Source: an uncultured Saprospiraceae bacterium
Lineage (GTDB): Bacteria > Bacteroidota > Bacteroidia > Chitinophagales > Saprospiraceae
Assembly: GCA_937959375.1 (NCBI GenBank)
Contig: CALGLS010000028.1
Span: 1 to 15,131, forward strand
DNA: 15,131 nt
Direction: 5' to 3'
Positions 1 to 6,447 of this stretch are shown one piece after another. The translations under genes and the position numbers were made by a program. The notes below the pieces were generated by a model. That model saw only the letters and a list, made by a program, of their open reading frames with translations, did not search any database and was not told the origin of the DNA. Positions within the stretch are counted from its first letter, which is position 1. Each line of letters begins with the position of its first letter.

Positions 1-165
1 AGTTTCCTATGAAAATCAAGAATTTATGGTTCTCGCTAACAATTTTTTAATGAGTTTAGCGAGCTAACTGAATTCTAAAATTGGACGCGAGGTTCATAAA
101 ACATTGATTTGCAATTAAATGGAAATTTAAACATGCTCTTAAAACACTTTTAACCATTAAAGGTT

Positions 166-173
166 TAATTTTG
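166..173 (+). promoter_or_regulatory. Possible -7 element for mazG (TAATTTTG)
   Basis: TAATTTTG matches the Bacteroidota primary-sigma -7 consensus TAnnTTTG. No good TTG (-33) sits about 19 bp upstream, so the match rests on one box in AT-rich DNA. If it is used, the mazG transcript has a leader of roughly 190 nt that includes the repeat block at 241-358. Confidence 0.3.
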
Positions 174-240
174 CATCTTGTCAGTTCCGATTCACAAAAC
201 TACAGCTAAATAAGCGTTTAGTCAAAAATTGTTTAAAATA

Positions 241-358
241 GTTGGAAGTGGGAGGTGGAAAGTAAGAAGTTCACTTAAACGCGGAGCTCGCGTCTATGGT
301 CAACTTCCCACTCCTAGTTGTCATCCTGAGCAAAGTCGAAGGACCCCACTTCCCACCA
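241..358. repeat. Intergenic imperfect palindrome with GTCATCCTGAG-type motif
   Basis: GTGGGAGGTGG (248-258) is complementary at 10 of 11 positions to 346-356. A third, shorter complement (TCCCACT) lies at 306-312, so several foldings are possible. Between the arms, 319-344 begins TGTCATCCTGAGCAAAGTCG. From memory, this resembles a short intergenic repeat common in Bacteroidota genomes (TCATCCTGAGCGAAGTCGAAGGA-like). It ends 13 bp before the mazG start and would be part of the mazG leader. Its role is unknown. Only one copy lies in this window, so its repeat status is inferred. Confidence 0.45.
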
Positions 359-371
359 CAATACACTCTCA

Positions 372-1130
372 ATGGATAAGAAACTAGAAGCCTTCGGCCG
401 ATTACTCACCATCATGGACGAATTGCGCGAGCAATGCCCCTGGGATCGCAAACAGACTTTCCAATCCCTACGCAACCTAACCATAGAAGAAACCTATGAA
501 CTGGCAGATGCGCTACTGGTGGAAGACCTTGACGAAATCAAAGAAGAGATCGGAGATGTAATGCTGCACATGGTCTTTTATGCTAAAATAGCTGACGAGA
601 AAAAAGCCTTCGATATCGCTGATGCCCTCAACTCAGTTTGCGAAAAGCTAATCAATCGACATCCACATATATATGGCGACGTGGAAGTTGCGGATGAAGA
701 AGAAGTCAAGAAGAACTGGGAACAGCTAAAGCTAAAAGAAGGAAAGAAATCCGTTCTTTCAGGTGTACCTAAATCGCTTCCTGCCATGATCAAAGCCTAT
801 CGGATGCAAGACAAAACCAAACAAGTAGGGTTTGAATGGGAAAATGCGGAGCAGGTTTGGGACAAGGTAGAAGAGGAAATGGCTGAATATAAGGAGAGTG
901 TAACTGAAAATCACTCAAAGGAAAAGCAAGAAGAAGAATTCGGAGATGTACTCTTTTCACTCATTAACTATGCACGATTCAATGGCATTGATCCTGAAAC
1001 GGCACTTGAGCGAGTCAATCAGAAATTCAAGCGTCGTTTTGAATATATAGAGGCAAATGCAATAAAAGAGCTGACAGATATGACGCTTGATGAAATGGAT
1101 CACTTGTGGAACGAAGCAAAAAAGACTTAA
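372..1130 (+). CDS. mazG: Nucleoside triphosphate pyrophosphohydrolase MazG
   Basis: MazG hydrolyses (d)NTPs to the NMP and pyrophosphate. It is a cytosolic house-cleaning enzyme and in E. coli is linked to lowering ppGpp under starvation. The 252-aa protein has the two tandem all-alpha MazG domains of the long form (E. coli MazG is about 263 aa). The N-terminal domain carries CPWDRKQTF (22-30) and the metal-binding E39-E40-x2-E43 ... E59-x2-D62 pattern. The linker holds NRHPHIYG (94-101) and VPKSLPAM (131-138). The C-terminal domain repeats the pattern with V165-EEE-x2-E171 and E188-x2-D191, followed by a KFKRRF box (217-222). All acidic ligands are present, so it should be active. The ATG at 372 places the N-terminus as in homologues. 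It stands alone: 170 bp and a promoter-like box separate it from the next gene. No terminator hairpin is evident after the stop. Confidence 0.95.
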   Translation: MDKKLEAFGRLLTIMDELREQCPWDRKQTFQSLRNLTIEETYELADALLVEDLDEIKEEIGDVMLHMVFYAKIADEKKAFDIADALNSVCEKLINRHPHIYGDVEVADEEEVKKNWEQLKLKEGKKSVLSGVPKSLPAMIKAYRMQDKTKQVGFEWENAEQVWDKVEEEMAEYKESVTENHSKEKQEEEFGDVLFSLINYARFNGIDPETALERVNQKFKRRFEYIEANAIKELTDMTLDEMDHLWNEAKKT

Positions 1131-1246
1131 TATGATTGGCAGTTTTAGCTTTGAATAGACTTTTTTACAGATGATTTTGTCAATAGAAGTATAAATTTTT
1201 ATTGGCAAAATAAAATATTTGTTTTTTTAGATAAGAGCGATAGAGC

Positions 1247-1254
1247 TATCTTTG
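1247..1254 (+). promoter_or_regulatory. -7 promoter element (TATCTTTG) for the T9SS protein gene
   Basis: TATCTTTG fits TAnnTTTG exactly and is followed by CA, as is common for this promoter class. A T-run at 1222-1228 covers the expected -33 position, but no clear TTG is present. The leader to the ATG at 1301 would be about 40 nt. Confidence 0.55.
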
Positions 1255-1300
1255 CAATATCGATTATAAAGTTATTTATCTTATCAAAAACTAAAGCAGT

Positions 1301-4300
1301 ATGAAAATTGTAAAGAAACAAAAGCTAATGAGCACGCTTAAAATTTTAATCTTTTTGTGCAGCCTTTTTAGCGCTAATGCCATCTACGCGACCACTTGCA
1401 ATGGTAACCTTCTTGATAACCCAGATTTTGAAGATAGCAATACGAATTACGCTCCTTGGATAGGAAGTGGTGGTGCAGATATCAGCATTTCAAATGATGC
1501 CTTTTCTGGTAATAATGCTTTACTGATTAGCGGCTCACCTTACGCAAAAATCGAACAAGAATTTCCGGCAACAGCAGGCGAAGTTTTTACACTCACCGCT
1601 CAGGTAAAAGCGACTACATCAAATTCGTATCTAAGATTGAAATTCAAAGACAGTGCAGGTAGCACGATTGTTTCTCATGCAAATGAAATTCTAGTTACTG
1701 GACAATATGATGAATACACGCTTTCTGTTACAGCGCCTGGAAACGTAGCTTTTGTAACGGTTTCATTCTTGAAAGTCGCTCAATCAGGAGATGTCTTGGT
1801 AGACGATTTTTGTTTGAATGGTGATGACAGTAATCCTTGTAATCCCGATTCCACTCCTCCGGTTATAAGTAATTGCCCAATCGACATTTATATAACTACT
1901 AACGGAGGTTCAGCAATCGCAACGTGGTCTGCTCCTAATGTAAGTGATGCTTGTGATGTATCCCCAACACTTGTTGCTAATATTCCTTCTGGAAGTGTTT
2001 TTACCGAAGGGACTACCACGGTAACCTATACTGCTGAGGATTTAGCTGGAAATACAACGACTTGTGCGTTTAATGTTATTGTTTCTCAATCTGAACCAGC
2101 TTCATGCCCAAATAATACAATCTTAAACGCTGGATTTGAATCAACCAATACCACACAAATACCCAATTGGTATGTTGTCGGAGATCCTGACTTAGCAACA
2201 ATAACGAATGATTCATATACAGGAAGTAATGCAGTGCAAATGAGTGGTACTTGGTATACGAAACTTCAACAAGATGTTTTAGTCGCTCCTGGAGATGAAC
2301 TCACATTCTCTGCGCAAGTAAAAGCAACAACCAATAATTACCTCGTTCGCTTACGTTTCTTCAATAGCAATGGAAACCAAATAAGTACCTTCCAAGGAAA
2401 TGAACCTGCAACAGGGGAGTATGTTGAAAATACGCTATCAGCAATCGCTCCTAATAATGCAAGCTATGTATCAGTCGTTTTAGTTAAACTGCCGAATCCA
2501 GGAAATGTATTAGCAGATGATTTCTGTCTGACTATTTCAGGAGATGATCCTTGTACTCCTGATGTGGAAGCTCCTACTATTACTAACTGTCCAGAAGATA
2601 TTTTCATAAGCAATTATGAGCCACTTAGTATTGCAAATTGGCCGGGGCCAGATGTCGCTGACAACTGTGATGAATTTCCTAGCCTTACTTCAAATTACAC
2701 TTCAGGAAGCCAATTTCCAATTGGAACGACTACGGTGATCTATACGGCAACCGATGCTTTTGGAAATGAATCGACCTGTTCTTTTAATATTGTTGTTACT
2801 CAAATTAGTCCACCCGGTCTTTGCGACAACAACTTACTGAACAATCCCGGTTTTGAATCAAACAATACTGAACTTACGGGATGGACAAATGCAGGGCCAG
2901 CAAATTTCAATATTTCTAATGATGCTTATGCGGATAATAATGCATTGCAAATTAGTGGTAATCCTTACGGAAAAATAGAGCAAGAGATTGATGCAGTAGC
3001 TGGTGTTGAATACAATTTATCTGCCCAAATAAAAGCAAACACCAATAATTTTTATTTACGGATGAAGTTTTTAAATAGTTCAGGTCAAGTAATTACATCT
3101 TATTTGTCTGATCAAATTGTTACAGGCAATTATGAGGAACATTCAATCTCTGGGATGGCGCCTGCAGGAACTGAATCAATATTGGTTTCAGTTTTAAAAA
3201 CCGCAGAAGCTGGTGACGTTCTAATAGATGAAGTGTGTCTGAATTCTGGTGTTGAACTTGAGCTCCCTGACTTGACAATAAGCAATGTTTACTTCGAAGG
3301 TGATCTAGAAATTGGTAGAGGAGGTATACTGGAAGTTGAGGTAATGAATACTGGTAATACGATAATAGATCCATTCCTGTTTACGCTAGAGGTAAAACTA
3401 ACTTCGCTCACTGGTGGCGCACCGAATTGGACAATTGGTTTAGTGGAATTAGAGCAATTAGCTTCAGGGACAACCGTCGTAGAAGTTCCATACTACATAC
3501 AGAGTAACCAAGGGCCATCACCGGGTGTTTATCAATTAACTCCTAAAATCGACGCATATGATGTAATTGAAGAACAAAATGAATCAAATAACAGCAGCCT
3601 TGTTAACGTCAGTGTAAGTGCAAATAACGGACCCCTCAACTGTGCAACACACACATTCGATTCACCTTACTTTTTACATTGTACCAATTACCTACCCAAC
3701 GGTAACTTACGAATTGTAAATAATACACAGAGTGGTTTTGGTCTGAGTCATGAAGTGAATGCCGATGGTGAGGTGATTGCTTCATCCAATATTGGCCCTT
3801 TGCCAGGTGGACCAAACAGTGAAGTGTATTATAACATTGCTTCTGGAGTCTTGACTAAATTTGATCCTTATGGCGGAGTAGTTTGGACAAAAACAATTCC
3901 GACTGATATTTTAAATGCTTATAATAGTTTTGGAAAAGTGATTGAATTCGATGGTGGGATTGTATTCACAGGTTATGTAAACGAAGGATCAGACTTTCCT
4001 GCACAAGACAAAGGTTTGTTAGTCATCAAAACAGATATCGACCTAAATCTTTTGACACAAGCGCAATTTGTAACGCCTGGTAATTTATGGGCATTTGTAC
4101 ATGACTTGGAAGTGGTAGATGCCCAGCGTCTTGCAGTAGTCTACAATGAAGGCACTAATTACCAAGGATCAAACAAGGCTACTTTAATGATTCTTGATGA
4201 TGGCCTAAACGTACTTTCGTCCAACGTTATCAGCCAACGATATGGAGCCGTTTCGGTTATACCGAATATTAACTTACTATATACACCATGCGGATATTGG

Positions 4301-5506
4301 AGCTTCCGAAGCTATTACGGTAATGCCGGCGGCGGTGGAGGTTTTGCCAATAACAATTCTGAATCCTTAGGTGCATACGAATTTCAAAACAACGAGATGG
4401 TACGGATCAAAGTCCTTGGTTCATCTTTTCAATCAACGGGTTTTGGAGGAACATTTTTCAACACAAGTTCCATTAATTTTATTGGCCTAGCAAGTGATGG
4501 AACCAAACTCACTGCCAACGAATCAATTTCTTATGGCAATGAAGGACCACCTCCCTACGTACCAATTCACAGTAACGATACCTTGTGGATGGAACAAGAA
4601 GATAACGACGGAACCATATTGTGGTCTGCTTTCAAAACTCCTTATCTGCAATACCAATTTGATGAATTAGTTGAGATTGGTGGGAATCACTTTTTGTTGA
4701 CTAAAGGAAATGGATATTCAATTATCCCAGTTGACTGCGATGAAAGTGATTCAGTAATAGGAGAACCTAATTGTGAAGCAAGTTCAGCATTTCCATGGCA
4801 TGAATGGATTTCAAATGTAACTGCTGGTGGATTGAATAACGATTCTGATAAATCTATCTACAGCGACTTTACCAATTTGACACCAATAGCTGCCGAGCAG
4901 GGGAGTGGACTTAATCTTTCAGTGACTGCAACCTACAGTTATTATACAGCTAATGAGTACATTTCTGTTTGGATTGATTACAACCAAAATGACATATTTG
5001 AACCATCAGAAAGAGTAAATAATATAATCTCTGCTCCACCTAATGGGAATCTTGCAACTGCAACAACGAGTTTTACTTTTGGTATTCCACTGAGTTCAGA
5101 ACTTGGTCTAACCAAAATGCGGATTATCATGTCCCGTGATCCTAATGCAGCGCCTTGTGGCGAAATTGCATTTGGTGAAGTCGAAGACTATTATGTCAAC
5201 ATCACTGCTGGTAGCGCAGATTTAAATAGCAGCAGCACTGAGGTGGAATATGACTTAAAAGTTTTCCCTAACCCAGCAGGCGATGAAGTGACGATTGATT
5301 TAGGAGACTTCCTTTCGGAAAATGTAGAAATTGAAATAGTAAATAACCTAGGAACAAGTCTTTATAGAAAAGCGATTTCTGAGGTGAGTATAGTACAACA
5401 TAAGGTAGATTTGACTAACTGGAAGAACGGTGTATATATGGTATGGGTAAAACCAGAAGAAAAACGTCGCCGTTTGGCTAAGTTGGTGGTGGCTCGAGTT
5501 TATTGA
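1301..5506 (+). CDS. Large modular secreted protein with T9SS type A sorting domain
   Basis: A 1401-aa exported, probably surface-attached or released, adhesin-like protein. Residues 1-30 are a Sec signal peptide with likely cleavage after IYA (28-30); M10 is an alternative start. Three jelly-roll CBM-like modules follow at about 33-172, 269-410 and 507-648, each running from an N-x-GFE/DFE motif to a V/A-D-D/E-F/V-CL motif. HYR modules separate the first two spacers (about 184-262 and 423-500), with the typical NCP, D-x-CD and TTCAFNV cysteines. A CARDB-like module (about 655-774, PDLTISNV ... NESNNSS) is next. Residues 780-1147 are unassigned but resemble propeller-type repeats (VIKTD, W-x-K-T). 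A GEVED module (about 1180-1304, WIDYNQND ... FGEVEDYY) precedes the C-terminal T9SS domain (about 1317-1401: FPNPAGDEV, NGVYMVWV). No catalytic motif is visible, so binding to glycans or surfaces is inferred. It is probably a single-gene unit. Confidence 0.9.
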   Translation: MKIVKKQKLMSTLKILIFLCSLFSANAIYATTCNGNLLDNPDFEDSNTNYAPWIGSGGADISISNDAFSGNNALLISGSPYAKIEQEFPATAGEVFTLTAQVKATTSNSYLRLKFKDSAGSTIVSHANEILVTGQYDEYTLSVTAPGNVAFVTVSFLKVAQSGDVLVDDFCLNGDDSNPCNPDSTPPVISNCPIDIYITTNGGSAIATWSAPNVSDACDVSPTLVANIPSGSVFTEGTTTVTYTAEDLAGNTTTCAFNVIVSQSEPASCPNNTILNAGFESTNTTQIPNWYVVGDPDLATITNDSYTGSNAVQMSGTWYTKLQQDVLVAPGDELTFSAQVKATTNNYLVRLRFFNSNGNQISTFQGNEPATGEYVENTLSAIAPNNASYVSVVLVKLPNPGNVLADDFCLTISGDDPCTPDVEAPTITNCPEDIFISNYEPLSIANWPGPDVADNCDEFPSLTSNYTSGSQFPIGTTTVIYTATDAFGNESTCSFNIVVTQISPPGLCDNNLLNNPGFESNNTELTGWTNAGPANFNISNDAYADNNALQISGNPYGKIEQEIDAVAGVEYNLSAQIKANTNNFYLRMKFLNSSGQVITSYLSDQIVTGNYEEHSISGMAPAGTESILVSVLKTAEAGDVLIDEVCLNSGVELELPDLTISNVYFEGDLEIGRGGILEVEVMNTGNTIIDPFLFTLEVKLTSLTGGAPNWTIGLVELEQLASGTTVVEVPYYIQSNQGPSPGVYQLTPKIDAYDVIEEQNESNNSSLVNVSVSANNGPLNCATHTFDSPYFLHCTNYLPNGNLRIVNNTQSGFGLSHEVNADGEVIASSNIGPLPGGPNSEVYYNIASGVLTKFDPYGGVVWTKTIPTDILNAYNSFGKVIEFDGGIVFTGYVNEGSDFPAQDKGLLVIKTDIDLNLLTQAQFVTPGNLWAFVHDLEVVDAQRLAVVYNEGTNYQGSNKATLMILDDGLNVLSSNVISQRYGAVSVIPNINLLYTPCGYWSFRSYYGNAGGGGGFANNNSESLGAYEFQNNEMVRIKVLGSSFQSTGFGGTFFNTSSINFIGLASDGTKLTANESISYGNEGPPPYVPIHSNDTLWMEQEDNDGTILWSAFKTPYLQYQFDELVEIGGNHFLLTKGNGYSIIPVDCDESDSVIGEPNCEASSAFPWHEWISNVTAGGLNNDSDKSIYSDFTNLTPIAAEQGSGLNLSVTATYSYYTANEYISVWIDYNQNDIFEPSERVNNIISAPPNGNLATATTSFTFGIPLSSELGLTKMRIIMSRDPNAAPCGEIAFGEVEDYYVNITAGSADLNSSSTEVEYDLKVFPNPAGDEVTIDLGDFLSENVEIEIVNNLGTSLYRKAISEVSIVQHKVDLTNWKNGVYMVWVKPEEKRRRLAKLVVARVY

Positions 5507-5512
5507 TAATGG

Positions 5513-5730
5513 AGAGACCGCCTTCGGCTGTCAGACCGCTGTGTCTACCTTTGGTAGACTTGCTGTGAGATCATTCGGCTGAAGGCCTCATTGAGAGATC
5601 GCTTCGCTGAGAGACTTTCCCACTAACGGTGACCGCATTAGACGAGCGGTCCCTCAGCGAAGCAGTCTCTCAGAGGTGGTAGCGCCACCACGATCTGACA
5701 GCGAAGCGATCTGATAGGGCAGCGGTCTCT
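5513..5730. repeat. Multi-hairpin intergenic repeat, copy 1 (218 bp)
   Basis: The block is bounded by inverted termini AGAGACCGC (5513-5521) and GCGGTCTCT (5722-5730). It begins 6 bp after the stop codon of the T9SS protein gene. It is built of short stems joined by CTGTCA/CTGAGA-type linkers: GTCTACC-TTT-GGTAGAC (5543-5559), GATCGCTTCGCTGAGAG-type units, and GTGGT...ACCAC in antisense at about 5675-5693. It is GC-richer than its surroundings. The reverse complement is collinear with the element at 14645-14938; for example 5533-5617 matches 14837-14920 with five substitutions and one gap. It has no ORF of note and no T-tract, so it is not a classical terminator, though it may stop or stabilise transcripts at their 3' end. 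Confidence 0.85.
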
Positions 5731-5770
5731 AACAAAAGAAAAAAAAACGACAGATTAACAAGAAAATGAT

Positions 5771-5778
5771 TACCTTTG
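5771..5778 (+). promoter_or_regulatory. -7 promoter element (TACCTTTG) for rpsO
   Basis: TACCTTTGCA is a textbook Bacteroidota -7 box. The -33 region is AT-rich but has no clear TTG. Transcription would start near 5782-5786, giving a leader of about 45 nt with a small stem-loop (TGATT 5791-5795 with AATCA 5801-5805). In several bacterial groups S15 represses its own translation by binding its leader. Whether this hairpin does that is untested. Confidence 0.65.
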
Positions 5779-5828
5779 CAGCGCTATAACTGATTTTAGT
5801 AATCACTATTGGTAAAAAAAATAATAAA

Positions 5829-6113
5829 ATGGCAATCTATTTAACAAAAGAGAAGAGAGAAGAAATCTTCAAAGAGTACGGTGGATCTGAAAAAAATTCT
5901 GGATCAACCGAAGGGCAAATCGCTCTTTTTACATTCAGAATCAAAGGTTTATCTGATCACCTTCAGGTAAACAAGAAAGATCACTCATGCAGACGCACAC
6001 TGCTTACCTTAGTAGGTAAAAGAAAGCGACTACTAACTTACCTTGCTAAAAAAGATATCACAAAATATCGTGCAATTATCGAAAAGCTAGGTATACGTAG
6101 TATACGAAAGTAA
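5829..6113 (+). CDS. rpsO: 30S ribosomal protein S15
   Basis: S15 binds 16S rRNA at the central-domain three-way junction early in 30S assembly and contributes to an intersubunit bridge. The 94-aa product shows the family signature: YLTKEKREEIF at the N-terminus, GSTEGQIALFTFRIKGLSDHL (about 24-45, split by the conserved G-Q-I), then HLQVNKKDHSCRR, LVGKRKRLLTYL (about 62-73) and the ending YRAIIEKLGIR. It is slightly longer than the usual 88-89 aa because of a basic SIRK tail. The ATG at 5829 follows an A-rich leader with no Shine-Dalgarno sequence. It lies 334 bp before pnp in the same orientation. rpsO-pnp adjacency is widespread in bacteria. Here a hairpin and a structured leader separate them, so pnp may be transcribed both by read-through and from its own promoter. 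Confidence 0.97.
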   Translation: MAIYLTKEKREEIFKEYGGSEKNSGSTEGQIALFTFRIKGLSDHLQVNKKDHSCRRTLLTLVGKRKRLLTYLAKKDITKYRAIIEKLGIRSIRK

Positions 6114-6122
6114 AACATTAAA

Positions 6123-6169
6123 AAGAGGCAGAATTGAGTTCATATTTTTGAAACTCGTTTCTGCCTCTT
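6123..6169 (+). terminator. Hairpin after rpsO, possible attenuating terminator
   Basis: An 11-bp perfect stem, AAGAGGCAGAA (6123-6133) with TTCTGCCTCTT (6159-6169), encloses a second stem, GAGTT (6136-6140) with AACTC (6152-6156). The start is 10 nt past the rpsO stop. What follows is TCTCGTTT and not a run of U, so termination may be partial. A further stem, TCTCGTT (6169-6175) with AACGAGA (6190-6196), abuts it. Confidence 0.65.
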
Positions 6170-6447
6170 CTCGTTTACGTACTTATTATAACGAGATTGT
6201 CCAAGTAAAATGTGCCAACAGACAGGTTTTACGGAACAGCGAAATAAACAGGATCTGAAACAATTACCTAACCTAACTGCTTCTACTCGCAAACTAAAGT
6301 CCTCACCCAGGACTATCCCTTTGCTCACCATCCTTCCATCTCGCAATCAAAATTTAAATCAATATCAAACTTTCTACTTGAGGCATTAAATGATTTTGCC
6401 TTTCGCGAAAACAAGTAGATATATCACATTTTTAAAATTATAATGAA
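6170..6447. other. Gap between rpsO and pnp
   Basis: I find no supported gene in this gap. It contains the TCTCGTT/AACGAGA stem at 6169-6196, about 170 bp with nothing I recognise, and a nested inverted repeat at 6373-6419 close to the pnp start. A weak promoter-like TGATTTTG (one mismatch to TAnnTTTG) lies at 6391-6398, inside that inverted repeat. Confidence 0.55.
6373..6419 (+). promoter_or_regulatory. Nested inverted repeat in the pnp leader
   Basis: Outer arms TCTACTTG (6373-6380) and CAAGTAGA (6412-6419) are perfectly complementary. Inside them AGGCA (6381-6385) pairs with TGCCT (6397-6401), followed by the 10-bp palindrome TTTCGCGAAA (6401-6410). The structure ends 28 bp before the pnp ATG. 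In E. coli, pnp has a leader stem cut by RNase III and PNPase then represses its own mRNA. A comparable role here is inference. The palindromes could equally be a protein-binding site. Confidence 0.5.

Larger units (their letters stand above)
1..371. other. Gene-free region upstream of mazG
   Basis: I find no convincing coding sequence here. The region holds an 8-bp perfect inverted repeat, CTCGCTAA (32-39) and TTAGCGAG (56-63), with a 16-nt loop. It may be the end of an upstream transcription unit, although no T-tract follows. A promoter-like TAATTTTG lies at 166-173. A repeat-like, imperfectly palindromic block spans about 241-358. The bases just before the mazG start are A/C-rich and contain no Shine-Dalgarno motif, as is usual in Bacteroidota. 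Confidence 0.6.

Noticed and set aside
32..63. Terminator of an upstream gene
   Set aside because: The 8-bp stem has a 16-nt loop and no T-run, and no upstream coding sequence is visible. It is kept only as an inverted repeat in the region note.
6140..6346. 68-codon minus-strand open frame between rpsO and pnp
   Set aside because: It runs through the rpsO hairpin, shows no recognisable family, and has no promoter-like box. It is probably chance.
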